A DNA stretch of 64,000 bases, taken from positions 124,001 through 188,000 of the forward strand of contig NZ_NQVN01000008.1 of the NCBI RefSeq assembly GCF_002770725.1, given 5' to 3'. The stretch comes from Pleomorphomonas carboxyditropha. Lineage in GTDB: Bacteria; Pseudomonadota; Alphaproteobacteria; Rhizobiales; Pleomorphomonadaceae. A program made the translations under genes and the position numbers. Below the pieces are notes generated by a model. It was not told the DNA's origin and made no database searches. It worked only from the letters and a program-made list of their open reading frames with translations. Positions 29,717 to 37,550 of the stretch are shown piece after piece. Position 1 is the first letter of the stretch. Every line of letters begins with the position of its first letter.

Positions 29717-30100
29717 TCAGGATAGTGGCAGGCAATAACCCACGTCGGCCGGCCTGGCGCGCCCAGCCTTCAGGTCGCTCAGTTGCGGGATAGAAGGGTC
29801 GAAGCCGCCGATTATTCTCTCGTAGGTCGCGCGATCCACCCCGACCTGCCGTCCACTCGAAGTGAAGCCCACCATTCCATCCTTGCCGACGTAGGCCTTG
29901 TTTGCCAACATCTTGCAAAAATACTGCTTGGTGCCATTCGAGGCGATCCAGCCCGGCAGGCCCGATTTTCCCGTGGTGAGCTTGCCGAGCTTGTAGCCCT
30001 GCTGCGTCAGCTTGGTGAAAGATTCGGCCTGCGCAACGCCCGTTGTGGCGATCACGGCGACGAAGGCGCCGATGGCAAGTTTCTTCAATGAATTAAACAC
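29717..30100 (-). CDS. Small secreted protein of unknown function
   Basis: A 127-residue protein whose first 25 residues are a clear Sec signal peptide (MFNSLKKLAIGAFVAVIATT, cleavage after AQA). The mature part of about 100 residues has two cysteines (YFCKML and GYCLPLS) that could form one disulfide, and a glycine/lysine-rich strand pattern (YKLGKLTTGKSGLPGW). GTG at 30100 was chosen because GGGGG lies five bases upstream and the signal peptide begins exactly there. I do not recognise the family. An 18-bp palindrome lies 10 bp upstream. Confidence 0.75.
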   Translation of the reverse strand: MFNSLKKLAIGAFVAVIATTGVAQAESFTKLTQQGYKLGKLTTGKSGLPGWIASNGTKQYFCKMLANKAYVGKDGMVGFTSSGRQVGVDRATYERIIGGFDPSIPQLSDLKAGRARPADVGYCLPLS

Positions 30101-30110
30101 AATTACCCCC

Positions 30111-30128
30111 GAGGTCGATGTCGACCTC
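30111..30128. promoter_or_regulatory. 18-bp palindrome before the secreted-protein gene
   Basis: GAGGTCGA-TG-TCGACCTC, eight-base arms, between 11 and 28 bp upstream of the GTG start (minus strand). It could be an operator or a leader hairpin that exposes or hides the adjacent ribosome site. Confidence 0.5.
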
Positions 30129-30218
30129 GTACTTTCTAGCACGATCGGAAATGCAACCAAAGCCTGCGTTCGCCGATAACGCATGTCCCGCATGTTGTGC
30201 GCTGTGCAGGCTTCCGCC

Positions 30219-31196
30219 CTATAGCCACCTCTTCCAGCGGAAGAGACCATAAGTGCCTGCCGCCGACAGGACCATCGCCGCGATGCCCCAGATATAGCCG
30301 AAGGACCAGTCGAGCTCGGGCATGTAGCGGAAGTTCATGCCGTAGAAGCTGGCCACCAGCGTCGGCGGCATGAAGATCACCGCCAGAACCGAGAAGATCT
30401 TGATGGTGTCGTTCTGCTGGATCGAGATCAGGCCCAGCGTCGCGTCGAGCAGGAAGGTGATGCGCTCCTCCTGGCCGCGGCAGTGGTCGGCCAGCGCCGT
30501 CACGTCGCTCTTCATCGGCTTCAGGCGGGCGACATCCTCCTTGGAATAGCGCGGCCCTTCCATCTTGGCGGTGAGGAACAAGAGGAGGCGGGAGAGCGAG
30601 ATCAGGCTCTCCTGGAAATGACCGAGGCGCAGGCCCTCGCGGCCGATGCGCCGGAGCGAGCTCTTGTAGCGGTCGCCCGACGGCGAGGCGCGCGAATCGT
30701 CCTCGAACACGCGGCGGGCGATGGTCTCGATGCGGGCGCCCGACTGTTCGATGACGTCGGCCAGCCGGTCGATGGCCGCCTCCAGAATGGTCAGGAGCGC
30801 GCCGTGCGATGTCGTCACGTTGGCGCCCGCCGTCGTCACGTTCTTGATGGCGAGCGGAATGGTGCCCGGCTCGTCGTAGCGGACGGTGACGAGGTGCTTG
30901 TCGGTGAGCACGAAGGTGACGACGGTGATGCCCGGATCGTTGCTGCCGGCCCGGCAGGGCAGGGCGGCGGTCAGATAGAGGACGTCGTTGGCGACCGATA
31001 GCCGGCTCGACGGTTCGATCTCTTCCATCTCGGCGCGGGTCGGCAGCTCGGCGCCGATGAACTTCTCGACCGCCAGCTCCTCGGCGCGCGTCGGCGTCAT
31101 CAGGTCGATCCACAGCGTCTGCTGGTCCGGCACGAGGGTGCTGCAATTGGGGGCGTATTCGAGTTTGTCGCCGACGGGATGAAACGCGTTGAGCAT
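30219..31196 (-). CDS. corA: CorA-family magnesium transporter
   Basis: Pentameric divalent-cation channel, 325 residues. The large cytoplasmic N-terminal domain (1-260) ends in the long stalk helix. Two C-terminal membrane helices follow, with the selectivity motif Gly-Met-Asn in SFYGMNFRYMPELDW (about 285) between them. The protein closes on the basic LFRWKRWL tail. ATG 31196 is the only start near the family N-terminus (MLNAFHPVGDKLEY). The usual substrates are Mg2+ and Co2+. It is convergent with the secreted-protein gene's upstream region and divergent from the copper genes. Confidence 0.95.
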   Translation of the reverse strand: MLNAFHPVGDKLEYAPNCSTLVPDQQTLWIDLMTPTRAEELAVEKFIGAELPTRAEMEEIEPSSRLSVANDVLYLTAALPCRAGSNDPGITVVTFVLTDKHLVTVRYDEPGTIPLAIKNVTTAGANVTTSHGALLTILEAAIDRLADVIEQSGARIETIARRVFEDDSRASPSGDRYKSSLRRIGREGLRLGHFQESLISLSRLLLFLTAKMEGPRYSKEDVARLKPMKSDVTALADHCRGQEERITFLLDATLGLISIQQNDTIKIFSVLAVIFMPPTLVASFYGMNFRYMPELDWSFGYIWGIAAMVLSAAGTYGLFRWKRWL

Positions 31197-31409
31197 GGGC
31201 GACGTCCAGAACTCTGGCCTTCGCAAGGCCGGTTCGCTTGGCGATGGGCGAATTCTCCGAATGCGGCGACTCCCCCCGAAAGAAGGAGGCGTCACCGTCC
31301 GCCGTCTGTCTATACGCGGCCGCGGCGGCGGTCGAGTCTTTCTCGTTGAGCATTGCACCGCCACGGCAATCTGCTAAGTGTTTCGTCGGATGTGGACCTG
31401 GGGGAGGCC

Positions 31410-31799
31410 ATGACAGGCGCCGGTCGGCGGCAGGGGCTGGGGGATCTGGCGCGCGACGTGGTGCGCGTCCTTTTCGCCTATGCGCTTGTGCTGCAAACGC
31501 TGGCGCCGCTCGCCGTCGCGCAGGCGGACGCTCGCGATGGCCTCGGGGGGCACTCGGTTCTCTGTTCGGCGATGGCGGGAACCGACGCGCAACAGCCGGC
31601 CAAAGCGCCGGCGCGGATCGTCCACGACTGCCTCTCCTGTTGCCTCGGAAGCGTTGCCGGTGTGTTGCCGGCGCCGGCCGAATTGCCGGAGCCGGCGCGT
31701 TTCCCGTTGCTGGTCGCGTCTTTCGTGTCGAAGGCTCCCGCCCTGCCGGCGCGGGCCGGCAGTCCGCCGCCGCAACGGGCGCCACCCGGCTTCGCCTGA
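31410..31799 (+). CDS. DUF2946-like protein
   Basis: A 129-residue protein with one N-terminal hydrophobic segment (about 14-36, VVRVLFAYALVLQTLAPLAV). A cysteine cluster HDCLSCCLGS (about 85) follows, the pattern of the DUF2946 family found beside copper-handling genes. The remainder is Ala/Pro-rich. ATG 31410 has GGGGGAGG directly upstream. It precedes the PCuAC chaperone by 117 bp on the same strand. The cysteine cluster and context suggest a copper-related envelope role, which is inference. Confidence 0.75.
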   Translation: MTGAGRRQGLGDLARDVVRVLFAYALVLQTLAPLAVAQADARDGLGGHSVLCSAMAGTDAQQPAKAPARIVHDCLSCCLGSVAGVLPAPAELPEPARFPLLVASFVSKAPALPARAGSPPPQRAPPGFA

Positions 31800-31916
31800 A
31801 CCGATTGCCGGCCCCCGCCGAAGAGCGGCGGCCTTTTTCTCACGCAATGGATCGGCTCGCGACACGAGCCCGCCGGCGCCACGGCGACCGGCCATCAATC
31901 AGTTCCCGAGGTTCCC

Positions 31917-32486
31917 ATGATGCACATTTCCCCGATCTTTCTCCGCGCGGCGCTGGTCGCCGGCTTGCTGGCGGCTTTGCCCGCCGCGTCCGGACTGACC
32001 GTCGACCCGGCCGCCGCCCATGAATTCAAGGCCGGCGCGCTCACCCTGAAGCATCCCTGGACGCGCGCCACGGCGAAGGGCGCCGAGATGGGCGGCGGCT
32101 TCGTCACCATCGTCAACGCCGGCAGCGATGCCGACAGGCTGACCGGGGCGACCTTCGCCGCCGCCGGCCGCGCCGAAGTGCACGAGATGAAGATGGAAGG
32201 CGACGTCATGAAGATGCGGCAGCTCGAGGGCGGTCTCGACATTCCCGCTGGCGCCACCGTCGAGCTGAAGCCCGGCTCCTACCACCTGATGTTCATGAAG
32301 CTGACGGCGCCCCTCGAAGCCGGCACCAAGGTGAAAGGATCGCTGATCTTCGAGAAGGCCGGCGAGGTGCCGGTGGAGTTCTCGGTCGAGGCGATCGACG
32401 CCAGGGCGCAGGACCACAAGGCCGGCGGCCACGACGCCATGCCGATGGACGGCGGCGCCAAGATGCCCGACGCGCACGGGGGATGA
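31917..32486 (+). CDS. Periplasmic copper chaperone PCu(A)C
   Basis: Copper(I) chaperone of the PCuAC/DUF461 family that delivers copper to the CuA site of cytochrome oxidase. The 189 residues start with a signal peptide (cleavage near AAAHEF). The diagnostic ligand set H-x-M ... M ... H-x-M is visible as VHEMKMEGDVMKM followed by SYHLMFMKL. A C-terminal His/Met tail (HKAGGHDAMPMDGGAKMPD) adds extra metal-binding residues. It is encoded after the DUF2946-like gene; together they form a small copper locus. Confidence 0.92.
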   Translation: MMHISPIFLRAALVAGLLAALPAASGLTVDPAAAHEFKAGALTLKHPWTRATAKGAEMGGGFVTIVNAGSDADRLTGATFAAAGRAEVHEMKMEGDVMKMRQLEGGLDIPAGATVELKPGSYHLMFMKLTAPLEAGTKVKGSLIFEKAGEVPVEFSVEAIDARAQDHKAGGHDAMPMDGGAKMPDAHGG

Positions 32487-32516
32487 TGTGTCGGCGGCGA
32501 AATTCCTCGCTACAAA

Positions 32517-32553
32517 CGTCGAAGGCCGGAGCGGAACGCTCCGGCCTTCGACG
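32517..32553. other. 17-bp perfect hairpin after the copper genes
   Basis: CGTCGAAGGCCGGAGCG-GAA-CGCTCCGGCCTTCGACG, a 17-bp perfect stem with a GAA loop, 30 bp after PCuAC. No T-run follows on either strand, but it would halt or stabilise transcripts from both convergent genes. Confidence 0.7.
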
Positions 32554-32696
32554 AATTCAGCCGTTACTTCAGAGACACAAGCCCTACCTCACACGAGGCC
32601 ACGAAGGACCGTCGCGTCGAGCCTTTGAAGCAATTCTGAAAAGGGATCGCCGCCGGGCCGGCTGCAACATGCGCCAGCCCTCGGAAAGTCGCCCGC

Positions 32697-32888
32697 TCAG
32701 TCCTCGTAGGAGAACATCGGAGCGGTCTGCTGGACCGTCGTGTAGTCCTTCTGCTGTACCTGACGACGCATCGCGCGCGCCGCGGCATTCACCGCCGGAA
32801 TGCCGATTTCATGATACTGGGCATCGAGTTCCAGCTCGCTGCCTTGCTGAATTTGACCTTTGTTCACAGCGTCAGCCTGCTTGACCAT
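32697..32888 (-). CDS. Small protein of unknown function (63 residues)
   Basis: A 63-residue hydrophilic protein with normal residue use: MVKQADAVNKGQIQQGSELE, then EIGIPAVNAAARAMRRQV and an acidic end FSYED. There is no signal peptide, membrane segment or cysteine. AGGACGG lies about ten bases before the ATG. It stands alone between the 17-bp hairpin and a 600-bp noncoding region. I do not recognise the family; the balanced composition and ribosome site support a real gene. Confidence 0.6.
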   Translation of the reverse strand: MVKQADAVNKGQIQQGSELELDAQYHEIGIPAVNAAARAMRRQVQQKDYTTVQQTAPMFSYED

Positions 32889-33166
32889 CTGGGTACCGTC
32901 CTACCCCGTCGCCGGGTACGTGGTTTGTCTTATGTATTCGTTCGGGAATATCGTGTTTAAATCACGCTTTCCACGTTCATATATTATGCCTGCGAATGCG
33001 GCCGAACAAGGGCACGCAGCATTCATGCGGTTCGGATTTCTTCCTAGGCTGAATTAGATTTTTGGATGCGTGACCAAAATGCGACATTTGCTTCCATGGT
33101 AGCTGAGATCAAAAGCTGATCAAGTATTTGGCTTGCTGCAAAACAAATGACCATGCCAAGAAAATC

Positions 33167-33181
33167 TTAACCGGGCTTTAA
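33167..33181. promoter_or_regulatory. CtrA-type binding site
   Basis: TTAA-CCGGGCT-TTAA matches the alphaproteobacterial cell-cycle regulator CtrA consensus TTAA-N7-TTAA exactly. The nearest candidate target is the small gene at 32888, about 280 bp away on the minus strand, or an unseen RNA. Confidence 0.45.
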
Positions 33182-33400
33182 GCAAAAGTTCTTCCGACCT
33201 TCGGATTGCCTGCCGTATGGCATAGCAGCGCGCGACGAGGCGGCGCCTTTATCGAGCGGATGTCGAGAGTTGACGGCAGCCAAGTCCGGATGGAGTCGCG
33301 GCGCATGGCTCCGAACACTCGCGGCTGGCCATGCCGGGCCGGCGATTGGAAATAAACGCCTTTCCGATTACGCGGCCCCGAACGGCATTGCTCGGGCGAC

Positions 33401-33439
33401 TCAATGGCCCATCAGGGTCGAGACATGGTCCGTGAGCAC
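33401..33439 (-). repeat. Second copy of the deacetylase 3' end
   Basis: On the minus strand this reads VLTDHVSTLMGH-stop. Positions 33401-33428 match 33497-33524, the end of the deacetylase gene (HVSALMGH-stop), at 26 of 28 bases. The two stops are 96 bp apart in the same reading frame, and the 31 codons between the first stop and the second are free of stops. Confidence 0.75.
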
Positions 33440-33496
33440 CGGAAGCGCAGAAAGTCGCGTCAGACGGCCGCCAGAGTAGAAGTTCAAAACGGTCTC

Positions 33497-34429
33497 TCAG
33501 TGGCCCATCAGGGCCGAGACATGGGCGGCGGCCGACAGGCCGAGGGCGTCGATGTCGTAGCCGCCTTCGAGCAGGGAGACGACACGGCCGCCGCAAACCC
33601 GATCGGCAACCTCCATCAGGGCGCGGGTCAGGGTGCCGTAATCGGCCTCGACGAGGTTGAGGTCGCCCAGGGGGTCGCGAAAGTGGGCATCGAAGCCGGC
33701 CGACAGCACCAGGAGATCGGGCCGGAAGGCCTCGACGGCCGGCAGGACGGCGCCGGTCATCGCCTCCAGCACGGCCGCTCCATTGGCGCCGGCGCCGAGC
33801 GGCAGGTTGAGAATGTTGCCGTCGATGCCGGTCTCCGATGTCTCTCCGGTGCCGGGAAACAGTTGCGCTTGGTGGATCGAGGCATAGAACACCGTTCTGT
33901 CGGAATAGAAGATGTTCTGCGTGCCGTTGCCGTGATGGACGTCGAAATCGACGATGGCGACGCGTTCGGCTCCATGCGCCGCCTGGGCGTGACGGGCGGC
34001 GATGGCGGCGTGGTTGAAGAAGCAGAAACCCATGGCCTGCCGCGCGCTGGCGTGGTGACCGGGCGGACGGGCGGCGGAAAAGGCGTTGTCGACGAGGCCG
34101 GTCATCACCTCGTCGACGGCAAGGCAGGCGGCGCCGGAAGCGAGCCGCGCCGCTTCGTAGGTGCCGTTCGACAGGATGGTATCGCTGCTGATCGACATCA
34201 TCAGCCCGTCATGCGGCGCCTGGATGCGGATATGGTCGACATAGGCGGCGGGATGGATGCGCTGGATTTCCGTGTCGGTGACCGGCCGCGCCGTGTCGCG
34301 GATCAGGTGCTGGAACGCCTCGCCCTCGAGTTGCCGCTCGATGGCGACGATGCGCTCCGGCTGCTCGGGATGGTTTTCCGGGGCGAGGTGGTCGCGATAG
34401 CGCGGGTGGCTCAGGAAAAGTGTCCGCAT
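33497..34429 (-). CDS. Histone-deacetylase-family amidohydrolase
   Basis: Zinc-dependent deacetylase of the HDAC / acetylpolyamine amidohydrolase / acetoin-utilisation superfamily, 310 residues. The active-site pair His125-His126 is in ARPPGHHAS and the charge-relay HHGNG in VDFDVHHGNGTQ. Zinc ligands are Asp163, His165 and Asp247 (GFDAH). The substrate is unknown; acetylated lysine, polyamines or acetyl-CoA-linked proteins are possible. ATG 34429 has GGAGAGG upstream. In rhizobia this gene often neighbours xseB; here it does not. A repeat of its last codons lies downstream. Confidence 0.93.
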   Translation of the reverse strand: MRTLFLSHPRYRDHLAPENHPEQPERIVAIERQLEGEAFQHLIRDTARPVTDTEIQRIHPAAYVDHIRIQAPHDGLMMSISSDTILSNGTYEAARLASGAACLAVDEVMTGLVDNAFSAARPPGHHASARQAMGFCFFNHAAIAARHAQAAHGAERVAIVDFDVHHGNGTQNIFYSDRTVFYASIHQAQLFPGTGETSETGIDGNILNLPLGAGANGAAVLEAMTGAVLPAVEAFRPDLLVLSAGFDAHFRDPLGDLNLVEADYGTLTRALMEVADRVCGGRVVSLLEGGYDIDALGLSAAAHVSALMGH

Positions 34430-34551
34430 GCGAGCCTCTCCGGAAGGCGCCGTGTGGCGTCCGTGAAAATCCTGAGACAGAGGATGCCGCCACGGCCGCG
34501 CCGTCAAGTGGCAGGAAGGCTTAGCGCATCGCGCGAAACGTGCGCGTGGCC

Positions 34552-35541
34552 CTAACGCGGTGCCGCCGCCCGCCTCAGCCGGTCGCGGATCGCCTCGCCG
34601 AGCCCATGGGTTGGGATGGGCGCCACGGCGATGCCGGCGACGTCGTCGCCGTCGGCCCGGCGCAGCATGTCGAACAGGTTGGCCGCCGCTTCCCGCAGGT
34701 TGCCCGACGGGCTGAGGTTGAAGACGCGGGCGGCTTCCGCGATGCCGCGGATCGGCGCGCCGCCGAAGGCGAGCAGCGCCTCGCGGGGCTCGACGCGGCG
34801 GGCGTCGAGCCGGACGCGGGCGCGCGGCGCGTAGTGGGAGGCGAGCATGCCCGGCGCCACCGGCGCGGCGGACGGGTCGCCCTCGGAACGGACGACGGCG
34901 ATGCCGGTCGCCGCTTCGATCTCCTCGCGGGCGAGGCCGCCCGGCCGCAGGAGATAGGGAGTGCCGTCGCGGACCTGCAGGATGGTCGATTCGAGGCCGA
35001 CCTCGGTGCGACCGCCGTCGAGGATCAGCGGGACGCGGCGGGAAAGATCGCCATAGACGTGAGCGGCGGAGGTGGGGCTGACGTGGCCGGAAGTATTGGC
35101 GCTGGGCGCGACGATCGGCACGCCGGCGGCGCGGATCAGATCGAGCGCCACCCGGTGCGACGGCATGCGCACGGCGAGCGTGTCGAGGCCGGCGGTGGCC
35201 AGCGAGGAGACCGGGCAATCCGGCCGCGCCGGCAGCACCAGCGTCAGCGGCCCGGGCCAGAAGGTCTCGGCGAGCCGTCGCGACAGCGGGTCGAAGACCA
35301 CCAGCCTCTCGGCCATGGCGATGCTGTCGACATGGGCGATCAGCGGGTTGAAGGAAGGGCGCCCCTTGGCCTCGTAGATGGCGGCGACGGCCTGGCCACG
35401 CGTCGCGTCGGCGCCGAGGCCGTAGACGGTCTCGGTCGGAAAGGCGACGAGCTCGCCCTGCCGGATATGGTCGGCGGCGAGACGGATGGCTTCATCGGTC
35501 GCCGCTTCGATGCGGGCAAGTTCTGAAGAGCGATGGGGCAC
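34552..35541 (-). CDS. L-threonylcarbamoyladenylate synthase (Sua5/YwlC type)
   Basis: Makes threonylcarbamoyl-AMP, the precursor of the t6A modification next to the anticodon of ANN-decoding tRNAs. The 329-residue form is the long Sua5 type. The YrdC domain (about 10-200) has FPTETVYGLGADA, KGRPSFNPLI, SLATAGLDTLAVRMPSH and APSANTSGHVSPT. A linker and a Rossmann-like Sua5 domain follow (from APVAPGMLASHYAPRARV). GTG 35541 was chosen because GGAA is correctly spaced and the fold starts shortly after it. The other t6A enzymes are not in the window. Confidence 0.93.
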   Translation of the reverse strand: MPHRSSELARIEAATDEAIRLAADHIRQGELVAFPTETVYGLGADATRGQAVAAIYEAKGRPSFNPLIAHVDSIAMAERLVVFDPLSRRLAETFWPGPLTLVLPARPDCPVSSLATAGLDTLAVRMPSHRVALDLIRAAGVPIVAPSANTSGHVSPTSAAHVYGDLSRRVPLILDGGRTEVGLESTILQVRDGTPYLLRPGGLAREEIEAATGIAVVRSEGDPSAAPVAPGMLASHYAPRARVRLDARRVEPREALLAFGGAPIRGIAEAARVFNLSPSGNLREAAANLFDMLRRADGDDVAGIAVAPIPTHGLGEAIRDRLRRAAAPR

Positions 35542-35693
35542 GGAGGATTCCGGTGATGACCTGTCCTGGCGGTTCGCCCGACCGGGCTGGTGTGGGACCA
35601 ATCCGTGGCGACGTCAAGGCAGGGATAGCCGCGATCCGCATCGGGGTTGCAGGAGGACGCCAAACGGGCGGGGACGCTGGTCGTGGAACGAAC

Positions 35694-36248
35694 TTAGCTG
35701 TTCGTGCTCCACCCGGTGGATGTGGCTGCCCCGGAGCCGCTGACGGCGGGCTGAGCCAGCCTGACGATTTCGGTAATGAAACCGCTCTTCTCGGCTGTGT
35801 AGCGATCCCCATCGTATGGAAACCGCCTGGCGAGCTGCATTTTTAATGAGGAATAGGCCTCGGCAATATCGGCATGGGCGCGTAGGTAGTCGCGAAAAAT
35901 GACGCGGCGCATATGGGTTTCATTCTCGGGAGGACAAAGGTACACGCGCTGTTTGGGCACGCTGTCATGCTTCATAAAGGCCCAGACATCGTCATGGTAA
36001 CGATTGCCGCGAGGTTGATATCCTGCCGAAGTCAATATTGCACTCGCGATAGGAACGTCGGATAGGCCGCGCAAGGTAATGTCGATGTCCAGAATGGGTT
36101 TTGCCGGCATCGCGGGTATGGAGGTGCTTCCTATATGGTCTATGCCGACTGCCATGCTCCCCAAAAGCTGGCGCAGTTTGGATTCGGCAGCCGAAAAAAG
36201 CCGGGGCCAATTCTGATCGTAGGGCACTATTTCCACCAGCGTAGCCAT
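35694..36248 (-). CDS. GrpB family protein (UPF0157)
   Basis: Nucleotidyltransferase-fold protein of the GrpB/UPF0157 family, 184 residues. Diagnostic stretches are VPYDQNWPRLF near the start, IDHIGSTSIPAMPAKPILDI with the GS motif and the metal-binding DID, and later YLCPPENETHMRRVIFRDYL. The function is not known; some relatives are fused to dephospho-CoA kinase. Codon and base use is visibly less GC-rich than in the neighbours, so it may have been acquired. It is divergent from the SOS operon. Confidence 0.9.
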   Translation of the reverse strand: MATLVEIVPYDQNWPRLFSAAESKLRQLLGSMAVGIDHIGSTSIPAMPAKPILDIDITLRGLSDVPIASAILTSAGYQPRGNRYHDDVWAFMKHDSVPKQRVYLCPPENETHMRRVIFRDYLRAHADIAEAYSSLKMQLARRFPYDGDRYTAEKSGFITEIVRLAQPAVSGSGAATSTGWSTNS

Positions 36249-36395
36249 TGAAAACTTAGCCCCCGCACAATGATTTCCGCGCTGGCTGCAGTGTATGCCC
36301 CTGTCATGCGGGCGGATGCCCGAAGGTTCGATCGTCGTCCGTTATCCCCCAATTCGGGCTGTATTCCCCCCTCCATTCCCGCCGCACGCCCGTTC

Positions 36396-36439
36396 TTGAC
36401 TCTTCGAACGCCTCTCCTATACTGGAACATAAAGAGAAC
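36396..36439 (+). promoter_or_regulatory. SOS promoter with LexA box before imuA
   Basis: TTGACT (36396-36401), 16-bp spacer and TATACT (36418-36423). The alphaproteobacterial LexA box GAAC-ATAAAGA-GAAC (36425-36439; GTTC-N7-GTTC on the other strand) covers the expected transcription start. This arrangement predicts LexA repression of imuA-imuB-dnaE2. Confidence 0.85.
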
Positions 36440-36467
36440 AAAGGCCACGGAAACGAGGGTTTGGACC

Positions 36468-37550
36468 GTGCTCGCGAGCGAGTCGACGGACAGGATTGCC
36501 ATGCTTCGACGGCAGATCGCCCGGCTGGAACGGGCGCGCGGCCGGGGCGAGGGGCGTGCCGATCCTGCGGCAGCGGAAGAATTGGCCGGCGTGCCGGTGC
36601 GCGACATCGCGTCCGCCGCTAGAGCATTTTCGAGCGAAGTGGACACCGGTTCGCGTGAAGAAAATGCGTCAATTCAAGAAGATAGAGCGTTTCCGCGTTT
36701 CCATGAAACGCGGAAACGCTCTAACCGCGCCGCGCCGATGTCCGCCTTTCGCGCCGGACGGGCGGCAAAGGCCTGGGCGGGGGCCGAGACGGCGGCGATC
36801 CCCTTCGGCCATCCGGAGGTCGACGCGGCGACGGCCGGCCTCCGGCGCGGCGCGCTGCATGACGTCAGCCCGGCCGGCGCGCCGGATATGGCGGCGGCGA
36901 CCGGTTTCGCGCTGGCATGTGCCGGCCGGCTCCTGTCGGCGGCCGGGCGGGGCAGCCTCTGGCTCTGGGTGCGCGCCGAGATGGCCGGCCGCGAGGCGGG
37001 CGAGCCCTATGGTCCCGGCCTTGCCGCCTTCGGCCTCGACCCGTCGCGCCTCGTCGCGGTGACGGCCGCCAATACTGCCGACGTGCTGCGCGCCGCCGAG
37101 GAGGGGCTGGCCGCCCGCGCCTTCGCGGCGGTGCTGATCGAGCCGTTCGGCGACGACCGCCACCTCGACCTGACGGCCTGCCGCCGCCTGTCGCTGATCG
37201 CCGACGGCGGCCGCTCTACCGGAATTCTGCTCAGGACCGGCGGCGCTCCGGGGCCGACCAGCGCCGTCACGCGCTGGTGCGTCGCGGCCGCGCCGAGCAG
37301 CGGCGGTCCGCACCCCGGCAACCCGGTGTTCGCGGCCGAGCTCGCACGCAATCGCCTCGGCCCGGTCGGCGCGTGGATGATGGAGTGGCGTATCGATGAG
37401 CAATCCTTCCGAGCCCCGCGCCTCCGGCATCGAGCCGAAGCATCCGGCTCCCTGGCGGTCCCGCTATCTGGTCGCCTGGCTGCCGCATCTGGCGACCGAT
37501 CGTCTCGTCCGGCTGGACCGGCAGCGGTCGTCCCCTTCCGCGCCCGCTGA
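36468..37550 (+). CDS. imuA: ImuA, SOS mutagenesis factor (RecA-like)
   Basis: First gene of the DNA-damage-inducible mutasome; ImuA helps ImuB and DnaE2 replicate past lesions. It has an N-terminal helix (AMLRRQIARLERARG). After the insert comes a RecA-like domain starting IPFGHPEVDAATAGLRRGAL and including SLWLWVRAEMAGREAG and GILLRTGGAPGPTS. GTG 36468 lies 38 bp after the predicted transcript start and has GAGG upstream; ATG 36501 is the alternative. Residues 51-86 are encoded by a palindromic repeat (36620-36723) that keeps the frame open, so the protein carries a 35-residue foreign-looking insert. The end overlaps imuB by 155 bp. Confidence 0.88.
   Translation: MLASESTDRIAMLRRQIARLERARGRGEGRADPAAAEELAGVPVRDIASAARAFSSEVDTGSREENASIQEDRAFPRFHETRKRSNRAAPMSAFRAGRAAKAWAGAETAAIPFGHPEVDAATAGLRRGALHDVSPAGAPDMAAATGFALACAGRLLSAAGRGSLWLWVRAEMAGREAGEPYGPGLAAFGLDPSRLVAVTAANTADVLRAAEEGLAARAFAAVLIEPFGDDRHLDLTACRRLSLIADGGRSTGILLRTGGAPGPTSAVTRWCVAAAPSSGGPHPGNPVFAAELARNRLGPVGAWMMEWRIDEQSFRAPRLRHRAEASGSLAVPLSGRLAAASGDRSSRPAGPAAVVPFRAR
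36620..36723 (+). repeat. Palindromic repeat inserted in imuA
   Basis: A different two-palindrome family. GCATTTTC/GAAAATGC (36624-36667) is followed by a 19-bp perfect stem TAGAGCGTTTCCGCGTTTC / GAAACGCGGAAACGCTCTA with loop CAT (36683-36723). The whole 104 bp is translated in the imuA frame. Confidence 0.85.

Larger units (their letters stand above)
32889..33496. other. 608-bp region without a convincing gene
   Basis: AT-richer than its surroundings, especially 32930-33200. It holds a CtrA-type site (33167-33181), an imperfect dyad CGTG-TTTAAA-TCACG near 32955, and at 33401-33439 a repeat of the deacetylase gene's 3' end. No frame in it shows convincing codon use. A small RNA or unannotated short peptide is possible. 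Confidence 0.6.

Noticed and set aside
32564-32788. Minus-strand 74-codon frame between the hairpin and the small gene
   Set aside because: Arg/Ser-rich, overlaps the better-supported 63-residue gene, no ribosome site.
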